From Duganella sp. sic0402 (lineage in GTDB: Bacteria; Pseudomonadota; Gammaproteobacteria; Burkholderiales; Burkholderiaceae_D), in contig NZ_JAHUWK010000003.1 in NCBI RefSeq assembly GCF_019219065.1, positions 310,001 through 374,000 on the forward strand: a DNA stretch of 64,000 bases, written 5' to 3'. Made by a program: the position numbers and the translations under genes. Shown one piece after another: positions 44,866 through 56,462 of the stretch. Each line of letters starts with the position of its first letter. The first letter of the stretch is position 1. The notes below the pieces were generated by a model. The model saw nothing but the letters and a program-made list of their open reading frames with translations. It did not search any database and was not told the origin of the DNA.

Positions 44866-46463
44866 GCCATTTCACTCCGTATACGCGTGATCTCCTTCAC
44901 TGCGGCATAAAGTGGATCCGCAGTGTCGAGCTCGATTTCCATTGTTGCCAGCCGGTCGGCCGCCAGCTTGAAGGCGTCAGGCTCGAACTCCGACATCACC
45001 AAGGAGTGCAGGCACGCCTGAATTGCTGACGTCACGGCAAGTGAACGTGGCGAGAAGAGACCAAACTGAGTCTCCAGCACCGAATCACTGTTCTTGCCGT
45101 AGAGATCAGAGCTTAGCCAATCTTCAGTCGAGGGCAGGTCTCGAACCAGAGCATTGACGTTGGGGATACTGGAAACCACGAGCGGAGAATGGGTTGCAAT
45201 CACAACAGTAGATGTGCCAGATAATTTGCTTGTGATGACGTGTATATCCTTAATGATTTTAGTTTGCCATTTTGGATGAAGCGAATTTTCCGGTTCGTCA
45301 AAAAGAACCAATGAATCTTCGGATAAACAGAAACACAGCCCCAGCACCACTAGCACATACAGCCGCTCACCGGAACTGAGGTTCTCTAAGTTGACCTTGG
45401 AACCATTTTTTTCAAACACGATATTCGTTAAGTTGAACTCTTGAGGAAAGGGGTCGCGACTATAACGACCATCTAACGAAACTTTCGTACGCAAGATTAC
45501 CGGGGCGGACTGATTGGATTCGCTGTTACTTATTGCCGACTGTAACAATTCAATAGTCGGCTCTAATCCGATCGATTCTATAACTTCCCCTGCCAGCTTA
45601 CTGCGTTGGGAATAATCCCGTTTAGGCGCAAACAAGTGTGCGTACAATTGCCTGAACGGCGATATTTCGGAGAACATATTATTGTTTGTCTTATTCCCAA
45701 AATATAGGTATGCATGCTCAGAGTCAGATTTTGGTGGCCGCGGAAACTTGTCGTAAATGGTGCCGGCGAAGCATATCATACTCGAGTAAAATTTCGGCCC
45801 AATCGAAAGTCCATGCAATACGTCAGCAGACAGTTTTTCAAGGTATCGCGTCTTCCCCGTCCCATTTTCACCAGTAATAATATGAAACTTTCCTTTTTGC
45901 GGAAGATAAGGAAAAATTCCAGTCGCCGAAGATACATTTATCTTGGTCGGGTTATTAAACGCCGATACATCGCCGATTTCGTAGGTATTTCTGACTTCGC
46001 GATTACTTAGTGTTTTTATCACATCGCCATATTCCGAACCAATATACTGAATCAAAACTTCGGCAAAGCCAAAAGGAATCGGGCACAGATAGATTTGCAA
46101 CACATTGCCAATTTTACTTAAAGGAAATGGCCGCTGCTCAACAAATGGTAAAAGCTCCCCGAGAAGATCTTTGGGCCGGATGCGAGTTGATAACTCCATA
46201 AATGTCACCGGCACTAACCAGCCATCACTGCTGTCAACCTCATCATAAGGTCGTTTAGCCGCGCGCGGCAAGCCGTCAACTTGTCCTATTGCCGAAATCC
46301 CACCAAGGTGGTTCGAAAAAACGATATCACCAATCGACAGCTCACGTATAAACTTTACTGCGGGGTGGCGCCTTCCGTTTTTAGTAAGCATTGGAGCCCA
46401 AACAAAACCTGCGGCGATTGCAGTTTTATAGGTTGCGCTCTGATTTATCCACCAGTATTTCAT
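44862..46463 (-). CDS. AAA/ABC-type ATPase with N-terminal EVE/PUA-like domain
   Basis: A 533-aa protein. Residues 1-140 read like the EVE/PUA-like base-reading domain seen next to HNH and McrB proteins: MKYWWINQSATYKTAIAAGF, then ELSIGDIVFSNHLGGISAIG and DGWLVPVTF. Residues 185-460 form a PtuA/OLD-like ATPase: Walker A GENGTGKT (198-205), signature NLSSGERLYVL, Walker B LVLFDEPENSLHP. This is followed by IATHSPLVVSS, then a helical C-terminus. EVE domains can flip and read modified bases, so an EVE-tagged Septu-like ATPase may respond to modified phage DNA (inference). Confidence 0.75.
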   Translation of the reverse strand: MKYWWINQSATYKTAIAAGFVWAPMLTKNGRRHPAVKFIRELSIGDIVFSNHLGGISAIGQVDGLPRAAKRPYDEVDSSDGWLVPVTFMELSTRIRPKDLLGELLPFVEQRPFPLSKIGNVLQIYLCPIPFGFAEVLIQYIGSEYGDVIKTLSNREVRNTYEIGDVSAFNNPTKINVSSATGIFPYLPQKGKFHIITGENGTGKTRYLEKLSADVLHGLSIGPKFYSSMICFAGTIYDKFPRPPKSDSEHAYLYFGNKTNNNMFSEISPFRQLYAHLFAPKRDYSQRSKLAGEVIESIGLEPTIELLQSAISNSESNQSAPVILRTKVSLDGRYSRDPFPQEFNLTNIVFEKNGSKVNLENLSSGERLYVLVVLGLCFCLSEDSLVLFDEPENSLHPKWQTKIIKDIHVITSKLSGTSTVVIATHSPLVVSSIPNVNALVRDLPSTEDWLSSDLYGKNSDSVLETQFGLFSPRSLAVTSAIQACLHSLVMSEFEPDAFKLAADRLATMEIELDTADPLYAAVKEITRIRSEMA

Positions 46464-47040
46464 TATCGATGCCTAGAGTGGGTTAGTTATTTTTATAAAA
46501 AGCTAGCGACAATCATCGCATCGACTCTCAAGCATGCAATGCAATGATGGGGTAACACTATTTTTTTGCTAGCGCCAATAATTTCCAATATTTCTGCTTT
46601 ATCAACTTTCAGGCTTAGGATTGCGGCGTGCTCTCTATTTGCATGATTTGCGTATATGGCGGAGCTGTTAAAGACAAAAGTGCTTGGGCACACTTCGGGA
46701 ATCACGAAACTAGAATGGGCGAAAAACGAGGACTGGCCATGTTCATGGCCGCACATCCGAATACGACTGAAGCGCATTTCCTCCACCTAGGCAAGGGTAG
46801 CAGATTTATTACGATGGACAAGTGACATGAGCCGTCGCTCCTGCCTTCGCGCTAAGTTAGTCACAATCATATCCGGGCTAAACGATGCGACCGGCGGCTA
46901 TCCACTACTATTAGCAAGTCGAGACAGATCGCCACTTTTATCGTTCACAATTGGCGCTTTTCTTTTCGCTCAACGCCGCCGTGCTTGGCAACCACCCAAA
47001 AAAACTACGGCTTTTGCAGCGGAACATGGGCACCCTGGGC
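46464..47040. other. Spacer upstream of the EVE-ATPase operon
   Basis: This 577-bp region has low GC with several short open frames on both strands, none with an SD and conserved motif together. It contains the presumed promoter of the ATPase/HNH operon close to 46464-46600. Confidence 0.5.
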
Positions 47041-47492
47041 TTAGTCAGGAATAACTCCCTGAACAAGTGGATGTTCAGATGCACTGGAGAAAATAGCCCA
47101 ATTCACATAATTCGCCTGATACGGCGAGTCTGTAATTTCACCAGTAACAATATTGGCCGCAGCCGGCTTATCGTATTGCGAGTAAACAAAGTACGTGGCC
47201 CCTGAAGCGATCGCCACGAGTAAAGGTCCCGTTGGCTGTTTTACACCAGACCTGCCAGAGGCTTCGTGCGGCAACACTAGTTTCACGTCCTTCTTGAACA
47301 GGAATACCTTGCCAATAGTAGGATACTCGATCTTGCCAACACATTCTCCATCCAATCCGAAGTACCCCACTTTGCCATTCTTGTAGGAGACGACAAGAAA
47401 CAAGGCCAGCTTTCCGCAACATCGAACATTACGATCTGTCCGGCCTTTACGACATTCTCACTTACTCGTTCATAGGGTGAATAGACTTCCAT
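47041..47492 (-). pseudogene. Small unknown gene with one frameshift
   Basis: Starting at 47492 the frame reads MEVYSPYERVSENVVKAGQI then VMFDV. A one-base shift at about 47418-47423 then continues as GKLALFLVVSYKNGKVGYFG and onward to the stop at 47041. The joined product would be about 150 aa. It has no known motif; the later part (YPTIGKVFLFKKDVKLVLP) is beta-rich. It is either a broken gene or a sequencing or assembly error. Confidence 0.5.
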
Positions 47493-47701
47493 CGTAGTTC
47501 TGCTCCAATGGTGATGTGACACTAGACAATACAGTCTTAGCACTATCACTACAAGTTACAAACAATGTTTGCACAAAAAAGCCCGCCTGTGCGCCGCTTT
47601 ACTTCGTTCTTGTACAGGAGTACGAGTCTCATCGATAAAACGCCGGCTCAGCTTTACTACCAATGTGGCGAGCGCTATCGGTGCGTGAAATGGAACGGAG
47701 T

Positions 47702-48940
47702 CTATCGGTGGGAGTCCTTGACAACAGCATCAATGTAGTCGGCCCAGCCCTGCATCATCTTGCGGCGCTCGGCCAAGAACTGCGCGCGGTCATATGCACT
47801 GGCGACCTTGTCCTTCGGCGCATGCGCCAGCTGGCGATCAATGACTTCGTGCCTATAGCCCAGCCGCTCCTTGATCGTGCTCATCGCCAGCGCGCGAAAG
47901 CCGTGGCCTGTCATGCGTCCTTTGTATCCCATGCGTTCCAGCGCCACCAAAATAGTGTTGTTGCTGATCGGCCTCTCATGGTCGCGCTGGTTTGGAAAAA
48001 GATGCTTGCTGCGGCCGGTGATGGCGTGCAGCCCGCGCAGCAACGCTAAAGCCTGGCGTGACAGGCAAACATGATGGTTCGTCATGTCGGGATTGACGGT
48101 CAGTCTGCCGCGCTTCATGCGCTGCCACGGAATGATCCACTCCCCTTTCTCCAGATCGATTTCGCTCCAGGGCGTTTCGATCAACTCACTTGTGCGCAAG
48201 AAGACCAGCAGCATCAGGCGCAGGGCCGTGCGGGTGGGCATATACATGCGGGCCGCCTGCCGTTCAAGCGCATCGAGGAAAGCGGGGAGTTCGTCGGCGT
48301 CGATCGCGGCGAAATGGGAACCACGCCGGGTTTTGAGAACGTCCCTCATGTCCACCACCAGGTTGCGGTCGGCAAGGCCGCATTGGATGGCGTAGCTGAA
48401 GATTTGCGCGCACACCGCCTTCATGCGGTGCGCGACTTCGCCGGCGCCGCGCTGTTCGATTTTGCGCAGAACGGCGATTAGCTCGCGGTGTCTGATTTCG
48501 CCAATAGGCCTGTCACCGATCTCGTCGAATATGTCGACCTCCAGCCGACGCAGTATGTTCTTGGCCGTGCTTTTGCACCAGGTGGGAACTTTGTTGGCGT
48601 GCCACTCCCGCGCGATCTTCTCAAAGGTATTCGAGGCCTGTTCAAGCGCCAGGCGCTTGGCGTCGTCGCGATGCTTGGCCGGGTCAATCCCATGGGCCAG
48701 CAGACGACGCGCCTCAAGGCGCTTCTCGCGTGCCTCCAGCAGCGAGATTTCGGGGTAGCGCCCAAACGTGAGGGTGTTTTCCTTGCCGTTCTTCTGGCGA
48801 AACTTGAAGCGCCAGGTACGCGAGCCGCTGCATGCGACATCAAGGAACAGCCCTCCACCGTCAAACAGCTTGTACGGTTTGTCGCGGGGCTTGGCATTCC
48901 TGACTTGTATTTCCGCTAGGGGTAGGATGATTTTAGCCAT
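47702..48940 (-). CDS. Tyrosine-type integrase (P4-like), copy A
   Basis: A 412-aa site-specific recombinase. It has an N-terminal arm-binding DUF4102-type domain (VRNAKPRDKPYKLFDGGGLF, RFKFRQKNGKENTLTFGRYP) and a core-binding SAM-like domain. The catalytic domain carries Arg in LLVFLRTSELIETPW, His-x-x-Arg in MTGHGFRALAMS, then RQLAHAPKDK and the Tyr in SAYDRAQ. It is related along its whole length to the integrase at 49381-50601, 440 bp away. Its own 3' end is echoed by a relic at 30976-31105, so it probably mobilised an older island. Confidence 0.92.
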   Translation of the reverse strand: MAKIILPLAEIQVRNAKPRDKPYKLFDGGGLFLDVACSGSRTWRFKFRQKNGKENTLTFGRYPEISLLEAREKRLEARRLLAHGIDPAKHRDDAKRLALEQASNTFEKIAREWHANKVPTWCKSTAKNILRRLEVDIFDEIGDRPIGEIRHRELIAVLRKIEQRGAGEVAHRMKAVCAQIFSYAIQCGLADRNLVVDMRDVLKTRRGSHFAAIDADELPAFLDALERQAARMYMPTRTALRLMLLVFLRTSELIETPWSEIDLEKGEWIIPWQRMKRGRLTVNPDMTNHHVCLSRQALALLRGLHAITGRSKHLFPNQRDHERPISNNTILVALERMGYKGRMTGHGFRALAMSTIKERLGYRHEVIDRQLAHAPKDKVASAYDRAQFLAERRKMMQGWADYIDAVVKDSHR

Positions 48941-49380
48941 GACAATCTCGCTCGGTACGATGCTGGAATTACTGTAGATCGAGTGCGCGGATTTGGCCGT
49001 CGCGATGGCGGCAAAGCTGATTCATATCAAGCTTCCAATAGGGCTGGGCACAGTTGGAAACGTGATCTCGTTGCAGATTTTTTTTCGATCCACGCGGTCC
49101 ATTTGCGTTCGTACGTCGTCGCATCAGGGGCGAGCATAGCGAGCGTTTAAAAAAAACATGCAGACATGCGGACCGGCTTAAAAACTCTAGATTTCTTTGA
49201 TTCACCGAAGTAAAAATTGTGGAGCACATTTACCGGCGACTGCCTATCCTGCACTAGCGTTAAAAGAGTAAATCCGCTTGAAAATTTCAAGCGGAAGCTC
49301 AGCATTAACGCCCCTCAATTCGCCTGAACAAACAGCCTAGTCGTGTCCGCCATCCGCAACGTAAGACCTCATCGACAACA
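48941..49380. other. Spacer between the two integrase genes
   Basis: This 440-bp spacer has no gene seen. It has short A/T-rich runs and a repeated AAATTTCAAGCGG-like segment (GCTTGAAAATTTCAAGC near 49276-49292). It may hold a former attachment site, but no tRNA-like sequence is visible. Confidence 0.4.
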
Positions 49381-50601
49381 TTAAAGACTATCGAGATAAT
49401 CGGCCCACGCCTGCATCATCATTTTTCGTTCAGCCAAATACTTTGCCCGGTCGTATGCGCAGGACAGCTTGTCTCGTGGAGCGTGAGCCAGCTGACGATC
49501 TATCACCTCATGGCGATACCCTAACCGTTCTTTAATGGCGCTCATTACCAATGCGCGGAATCCATGCCCTGTCATTCTGCCTTTGTACCCCATGCGCTCC
49601 AACGATTTCAGAATGGCATTGTTGCTAAGCGGCTTGCCTGGATCACGCTGATTCGGAAACACGTAAGTGCCGCCTCCGGTAATCGCATAGAGCTCACGCA
49701 AGAGGTCCAGAGCCTGCCTGGAGAGGCAAACGTGATGGTCGGTGGTATCCGGGTTTACCGTGAGCTTGCCGCGCTTCATACGCTGCCAGGGAATGATCCA
49801 CTCCCCTTTCTCCAGATCGATCTCGCTCCAGGGCGTTTCGATCAGTTCACTCGTGCGTACGAAGATCAGCATCATTAATCGCAATGCGATCTGAGTGGGC
49901 TTAAGCATGCGCGCTTCATTCCGCCTGAGCGCGTCGAGGAACGCCGGCAACTCGTCGTTGTCGATGGCGGCGAAATGGCTGCCGCGCATCGTCTTCAATA
50001 CGTCTTTCATGTCGACGGCGATGTTGCGCTCCAACAGTCCTATCTGGATGCCATAGCTGAAGATCGATGAACAGATGGCTTTCTGACGGTGGGCGATTTC
50101 GTGCGCGCCGCGTCCCTCGATCTTACGCAGCGTGGCGATCAGCTCCGCATGCGTGATCTCGTGAATCGGCCGCCGGCCGATTTCCGGAAAGATGTCGAGC
50201 TCCAGCCGGCGCAATGTGTTGGTCGCGGTGCGTTCGCTCCAGGTTGGCACCTTGTTGCTATGCCACTCGCGCGCGACCTTCTCAAAGGTATTGGAGGCCT
50301 TCTCCAGCGCCTTCCGCTTCTTCTCCTCCCGATGCTCCGCCGGATCGACTCCTTCCAGCATCAACCGACGCGCGTCCAGGCGCTTGTCGCGCGCGGCAGC
50401 CAAGGTAATTTCTGGATAAGGTCCGAACGTCAGGCGATTGGTTCTGCCGTCCTGTTGGCGAAATTTCATGCGCCATATCTTCGACCCGGCTGGGCTGACC
50501 TCAAGATAAAGGCCGCCGCCATCGGAGAGCGTGTAGATCTTGTGACGGGGCTTGGCGGTGCGGACTTGCTGGTCGGATAACGGCAATACGCGCTTGCTCA
50601 T
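49381..50601 (-). CDS. Tyrosine-type integrase (P4-like), copy B next to tRNA-Ser
   Basis: A 406-aa paralogue of copy A with the same domain order: VRTAKPRHKIYTLSDGGGLY in the DUF4102-like domain, catalytic Arg in LIFVRTSELIETPW, MTGHGFRALVMS, RQLAHAPRDK, and the Tyr in CAYDRAKYL. It reads away from tRNA-Ser, with its start 220 bp from the tRNA 3' end, the usual place for the integrase of an element inserted at that site. All catalytic residues appear intact. It probably drove the most recent insertion. Confidence 0.92.
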   Translation of the reverse strand: MSKRVLPLSDQQVRTAKPRHKIYTLSDGGGLYLEVSPAGSKIWRMKFRQQDGRTNRLTFGPYPEITLAAARDKRLDARRLMLEGVDPAEHREEKKRKALEKASNTFEKVAREWHSNKVPTWSERTATNTLRRLELDIFPEIGRRPIHEITHAELIATLRKIEGRGAHEIAHRQKAICSSIFSYGIQIGLLERNIAVDMKDVLKTMRGSHFAAIDNDELPAFLDALRRNEARMLKPTQIALRLMMLIFVRTSELIETPWSEIDLEKGEWIIPWQRMKRGKLTVNPDTTDHHVCLSRQALDLLRELYAITGGGTYVFPNQRDPGKPLSNNAILKSLERMGYKGRMTGHGFRALVMSAIKERLGYRHEVIDRQLAHAPRDKLSCAYDRAKYLAERKMMMQAWADYLDSL

Positions 50602-50659
50602 GTTCGTCTCCCTGGGAAGGCAAAGGTGCCTTTACATTACAGGAGAATTTGACCGTTTT

Positions 50660-50696
50660 GGGTCCATGAAGTTTTGCTAGAGGTCAGCATGGACCC
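50660..50696. repeat. Inverted repeat GGGTCCATG / CATGGACCC near the integrase promoter
   Basis: Two 9-bp arms (50660-50668 and 50688-50696) lie between integrase B and tRNA-Ser, with a third related TGGGACC at 50701-50707. Repeats here are typical arm-type binding sites for integrase or excisionase. No function is proved. Confidence 0.4.
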
Positions 50697-50752
50697 ATTT
50701 TGGGACCCTGAAGTATCGGACCTCCTCGGACGTTGGCGCACGTCCTCGCACA

Positions 50753-50790
50753 AAAAAAACCGCAGTCTCCTAGGAGAACTGCGGTTTTTT
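50753..50790. terminator. Rho-independent terminator downstream of tRNA-Ser
   Basis: AAAAAACCGCAGT (50754-50766) pairs with ACTGCGGTTTTTT (50778-50790), and the loop CTCCTAGGAG is itself a palindrome, so the stem is long. A/T tracts on both sides allow action on either strand. Confidence 0.85.
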
Positions 50791-50820
50791 GAACTTCTTT
50801 GTACCTATTGGTACTAATCT

Positions 50821-50910
50821 TGGCGGAGAGAGGGGGATTCGAACCCCCGATAGGTTTGACCCTATACACGCTTTCCAGGCGTGCGACTTCAACCGCTCAT
50901 CCACCTCTCC
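50821..50910 (-). tRNA. tRNA-Ser (GGA anticodon)
   Basis: The reverse strand runs GGAGAGGTGGATGAGCGG at its 5' end to CTCTCC-G-CCA at the 3' end, with CCA encoded. The anticodon stem CACGCC-TGGAAAG-CGTG gives anticodon GGA. The long variable arm (TATAGGGTCAAACCTA) marks a class II tRNA, as expected for serine. Its 3' end is the likely insertion site of the island to the left. The acceptor stem GGAGAG/CTCTCC is intact, so insertion did not disrupt it. Confidence 0.95.
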
Positions 50911-50973
50911 TGCATTTCCTAAACATCAGGAAGCGCCGAATTATAGCAAAGATTCCTCAGAGTACAAAACTTA

Positions 50974-52959
<1,986 letters not shown>

Positions 52960-53166
52960 GGTGTCTCCAGTGTAGTAATCGTTTGCTATCAACATAAACG
53001 TGATCGCTTACTGCGCCCTTACAGCCAGCCCATCCCCGGCGGAGGATGGCCTGCAAAACAATTTTACCAATATTTCAATGCAGCCTCCCGGTGCGGTCGC
53101 CCGGCGGCGCGTGTAAAATGTCGGCAGTTTTTACAGTCTGCCTTATTTCCAGGAGTTTTGCCGATA

Positions 53167-53763
53167 ATGACCGAGCCTAAACAAAAGCTGCGCCCCCTGC
53201 CCGCTTTTATTTTCATGACCCGCTGGCTGCAGCTGCCGCTGTACCTGGGATTAATCCTGGCGCAATGCGTCTATGTATTCCATTTCTGGGTCGAGCTAAA
53301 AGACCTGATCGGCGCCGCCTTCGGTAACGACGCCGCGCTGCAGCACATCATCCAGGCGGTGACCGTGCCGAACGCGCCAATACCGGAAAAACTGAACGAA
53401 ACCACCATCATGCTGGTGGTCCTCGGCCTGATCGACGTGGTGATGATTTCCAACCTGCTGGTGATGGTGATCATCGGCGGCTACGAAACCTTTATCTCGC
53501 GCATGAACCTGGATACCCATCCGGACCAGCCGGAGTGGCTGTCGCACGTCAATGCATCCGTGCTAAAAACCAAGCTGGCGATGGCGATCATCGGCATTTC
53601 GTCTATCCATCTGCTGAAGACCTTCATCAACGCCGCCGCCTACACTGAAAAAACGCTGATCGCCCAGACCGGCATCCACATCGTGTTCCTGTTGTCCGCC
53701 ATGGCCATCGCCTACACTGACCGCATCACCACGATGACGCACCACGATTCCAAGCACCACTAA
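53167..53763 (+). CDS. YqhA/UPF0114-family inner-membrane protein
   Basis: A 198-aa protein with four hydrophobic segments: near 20-40 ([19 protein letters not shown]), 80-105 ([20 protein letters not shown]), 135-155 ([19 protein letters not shown]) and 165-185 ([19 protein letters not shown]). The family motif [19 protein letters not shown] lies between the second and third. The function is unknown in general. It starts at 53167 with the end of a good SD (AGGAG, 53151-53155) upstream. It reads divergently from acs and 22 bp ahead of the fumarase. Confidence 0.85.
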   Translation: MTEPKQKLRPLPAFIFMTRWLQLPLYLGLILAQCVYVFHFWVELKDLIGAAFGNDAALQHIIQAVTVPNAPIPEKLNETTIMLVVLGLIDVVMISNLLVMVIIGGYETFISRMNLDTHPDQPEWLSHVNASVLKTKLAMAIIGISSIHLLKTFINAAAYTEKTLIAQTGIHIVFLLSAMAIAYTDRITTMTHHDSKHH

Positions 53764-53785
53764 GTCCAATCCTCGCGAGAACATC

Positions 53786-55315
53786 ATGACCATCATAAAG
53801 CAAGAAGACCTGATTGAATCCGTTGCCGCCGCGCTGCAGTACATCAGCTACTACCACCCTGCTGATTACATCGAGCACCTGGCCCGCGCCTACGAGCACG
53901 AGCAAAGCCCGGCCGCCAAAGACGCCATCGCGCAGATCCTGACCAACTCGCGCATGTGCGCCGAGGGCAAGCGTCCAATCTGCCAGGACACCGGCATCGT
54001 CAACGTCTTCCTGAAGATCGGCATGGGTGTGCGCTTCGAGGGCTTCACCGGCACCGTCACCGACGCCGTCAACGAAGGCGTGCGCCGCGCCTACAACTAC
54101 GATGACAACAAGCTGCGCGCATCGATCGTCGCCGACCCGCACTTCGACCGCAAGAACACCAAGGACAACACGCCTGCCGTGGTGCACATGGAACTGGTCG
54201 AAGGCAACACCGTCGACGTGAAAGTCGCAGCCAAAGGCGGCGGTTCGGAAAACAAATCCAAAATGATCATGATGAATCCATCCGATTCGCTGATCGACTG
54301 GGTACTGAAAACCGTGCCAACCATGGGCGCAGGCTGGTGCCCGCCAGGCATGCTGGGCATCGGCATCGGCGGCACTGCCGAGAAAGCCATGCTGATGGCA
54401 AAAGAAGTGCTGATGGAAGACATCGACATGTTCGAGCTGAAACAGCGCGGCCCGCAGAACAAGCTGGAAGAACTGCGCATCGAACTGTGCGACAAGATCA
54501 ACGCACTGGGCATCGGCGCGCAAGGCCTGGGCGGCCTGACCACGGTACTGGACGTGAAAATCATGATGCACCCGACCCATGCTGCCTCCAAGCCAGTCGC
54601 GATGATTCCGAACTGCGCCGCCACCCGCCACGGCCACTTCGTGCTGGACGGCTCCGGTCCGGCCTACATGACGCCGCCACCGCTGTCGACCTGGCCGGAT
54701 GTGTCGTGGGCGCCGGACACCGAGAAATCGCAACGCGTCAACCTGGACACCTTGACCAAGGAAGAAGTCGCCTCGTGGAAACCAGGCCAGACCCTGCTGT
54801 TGAACGGCAAGATGCTGACCGGCCGCGACGCCGCGCACAAGCGTATCCAGGACATGCTGGCCAAGGGCGAAGAACTGCCGGTGGACTTCAGGAACCGCGT
54901 CATCTACTACGTCGGCCCGGTTGATCCAGTGCGTGATGAAGTGGTCGGCCCTGCCGGTCCAACCACCGCCACCCGCATGGACAAGTTCACTGACATGATG
55001 CTGGAAAAAACTGGCCTGATCGCAATGATCGGCAAGGCAGAGCGCGGCCCTGCTGCGATCGAATCGATCCAGAAGCACAAGTCGGCTTACCTGATGGCAG
55101 TTGGCGGCTCGGCTTACCTGGTGTCGAAGGCCATCAAGCAATCGCGCGTGCTGGGCTTTGCCGACATGGGCATGGAAGCCATCTACGAATTCAACGTGGT
55201 GGACATGCCAGTCACCGTAGCGGTTGATTCGGCTGGCACCTCGGTGCACAACACCGGCCCTGCGGAATGGAAAGCCCGCATCGAGCAGCTGAACGTGCCT
55301 GTCGTAACGGCCTGA
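53786..55315 (+). CDS. fumA: Fumarate hydratase, class I (Fe-S)
   Basis: A 507-aa class I fumarase, interconverting fumarate and malate in the TCA cycle. Candidate [4Fe-4S] cysteines are Cys66 in PICQDTGIVNV, one in GAGWCPPGMLGIG, and one in PNCAATRHGHFVLDG. Tail motifs YYVGPVDPVRDEVVGPAG and MAVGGSAYLVSKAI are family-typical. The stop overlaps murI's start by 1 bp (TGATG). Symbol fumA is used loosely for the class. Confidence 0.95.
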   Translation: MTIIKQEDLIESVAAALQYISYYHPADYIEHLARAYEHEQSPAAKDAIAQILTNSRMCAEGKRPICQDTGIVNVFLKIGMGVRFEGFTGTVTDAVNEGVRRAYNYDDNKLRASIVADPHFDRKNTKDNTPAVVHMELVEGNTVDVKVAAKGGGSENKSKMIMMNPSDSLIDWVLKTVPTMGAGWCPPGMLGIGIGGTAEKAMLMAKEVLMEDIDMFELKQRGPQNKLEELRIELCDKINALGIGAQGLGGLTTVLDVKIMMHPTHAASKPVAMIPNCAATRHGHFVLDGSGPAYMTPPPLSTWPDVSWAPDTEKSQRVNLDTLTKEEVASWKPGQTLLLNGKMLTGRDAAHKRIQDMLAKGEELPVDFRNRVIYYVGPVDPVRDEVVGPAGPTTATRMDKFTDMMLEKTGLIAMIGKAERGPAAIESIQKHKSAYLMAVGGSAYLVSKAIKQSRVLGFADMGMEAIYEFNVVDMPVTVAVDSAGTSVHNTGPAEWKARIEQLNVPVVTA

Positions 55316-56145
55316 TGCTCGGCGCCCGCTCTCCCGGTGCGCCTATCGGTGTCTTTGACTCCGGCGTGGGCGGGCTGTCGGTACTGCGCCATATCCGTGC
55401 GCAGTATCCGAACGAACATCTGATGTACGTGGCCGATTCCGGCCACGCGCCGTATGGCGACAAGACCGAAGAGTATGTCGTCGAGCGCGCGCTGGCGGTG
55501 ACCGAATTCCTGCTGGCCCATGGTGCCAAGGCATTGGTGGTCGCCTGCAATACCGCCACCGTGGCCGCCATCAAGGCGGTGCGGCTGCGCTATCCGGAGT
55601 TGCCGGTGGTCGGCGTCGAGCCTGGCCTGAAGCCGGCCGCCGCCGCCTCGCGCAATGGCAAGGTCGGCGTGCTGGCGACCGCGCGCACGCTGAAAGGCGA
55701 AAAATTCCTGCAACTGCGCGAGCAGATCAGCGCCGCCACGCAGGCCGAGTTCCTGTTGCAGCCGGCGATTGGCCTGGTCGACGAGATCGAAAAAGGCAAT
55801 CTGCAAGCGCCAGCCATCCACGCTATGCTGGAGAAATATGTCGCGCCGCTGCTGGAACAGGGCGCCGATACGCTGGTGCTGGGCTGTACCCACTACCCTT
55901 TCGTGAAGAGCGGCATAGAACAAGTGCTGCGCGCGCATGCGCGCGGCGACGTGACGCTGATCGACACCGGCGACGCCGTGGCGCGCCAGCTGGGCCGCCT
56001 GCTGGAAGCGGCCGGCCTGCTGCGTCCGGAACTGAAGCCGGACGCCACACTGCGCGGCTACACCACCGGCGACGCCGCTGCGCTGGCGCAGGCCTTCGGC
56101 GATTTGCTGGGACTGGCGCCAGAGCTTGAAAAGATTGATGTTTAA
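55315..56145 (+). CDS. murI: Glutamate racemase
   Basis: A 276-aa cofactor-independent racemase making D-glutamate for peptidoglycan. Motifs: GVFDSGVGGLSVLRHI, then VACNTATVAAI (first catalytic Cys) and VLGCTHYPFV (second catalytic Cys). The start at 55315 overlaps the fumarase stop; a longer reading would run into fumarase coding sequence. tRNA-His follows 115 bp downstream. Confidence 0.95.
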   Translation: MLGARSPGAPIGVFDSGVGGLSVLRHIRAQYPNEHLMYVADSGHAPYGDKTEEYVVERALAVTEFLLAHGAKALVVACNTATVAAIKAVRLRYPELPVVGVEPGLKPAAAASRNGKVGVLATARTLKGEKFLQLREQISAATQAEFLLQPAIGLVDEIEKGNLQAPAIHAMLEKYVAPLLEQGADTLVLGCTHYPFVKSGIEQVLRAHARGDVTLIDTGDAVARQLGRLLEAAGLLRPELKPDATLRGYTTGDAAALAQAFGDLLGLAPELEKIDV

Positions 56146-56260
56146 GCCAGCTGGCCGGAATCGAAAGGATGCTGAAATTAAATTTGCAGGAATCGAAACT
56201 GGCTTGTATAATTCTGGCTCGTTGTTCAGCACTAGTTGAATAACAGGTAGTAAATCAGCG

Positions 56261-56336
56261 GTGGCTGTAGCTCAGTTGGTAGAGTCCAGGATTGTGATTC
56301 CTGTTGTCGTGGGTTCGAGCCCCATCAGCCACCCCA
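56261..56336 (+). tRNA. tRNA-His (GTG anticodon)
   Basis: A 76-nt cloverleaf: acceptor GTGGCTG pairs with CAGCCAC, with C73 and CCA encoded. The anticodon is GTG in ATTGTGATT. The base before the gene is G, giving the G-1 that histidyl-tRNA synthetase needs. The T-loop GGTTCGAGCC is standard. Confidence 0.97.
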
Positions 56337-56348
56337 AAGAATTAAGTG

Positions 56349-56376
56349 AAAAGCCCAGTCTCCGGACTGGGCTTTT
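56349..56376 (+). terminator. Rho-independent terminator after tRNA-His
   Basis: AAAAGCCCAGTC (56349-56360) pairs with GACTGGGCTTTT (56365-56376) around TCCG, followed by a T. Strong stem with U-tract. Confidence 0.92.
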
Positions 56377-56462
56377 TGCGTTTTAGCCGCCCTGTTGATG
56401 TGCATCTACCCGGCCCCGCTTACAAGGGACTACGCTGCCTTGATAGCCGCAAGGAGATCGCT

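Noticed and set aside
46464-47040. Several short frames on both strands
   Set aside because: Each lacks an SD, a motif or plausible composition; probably non-coding.
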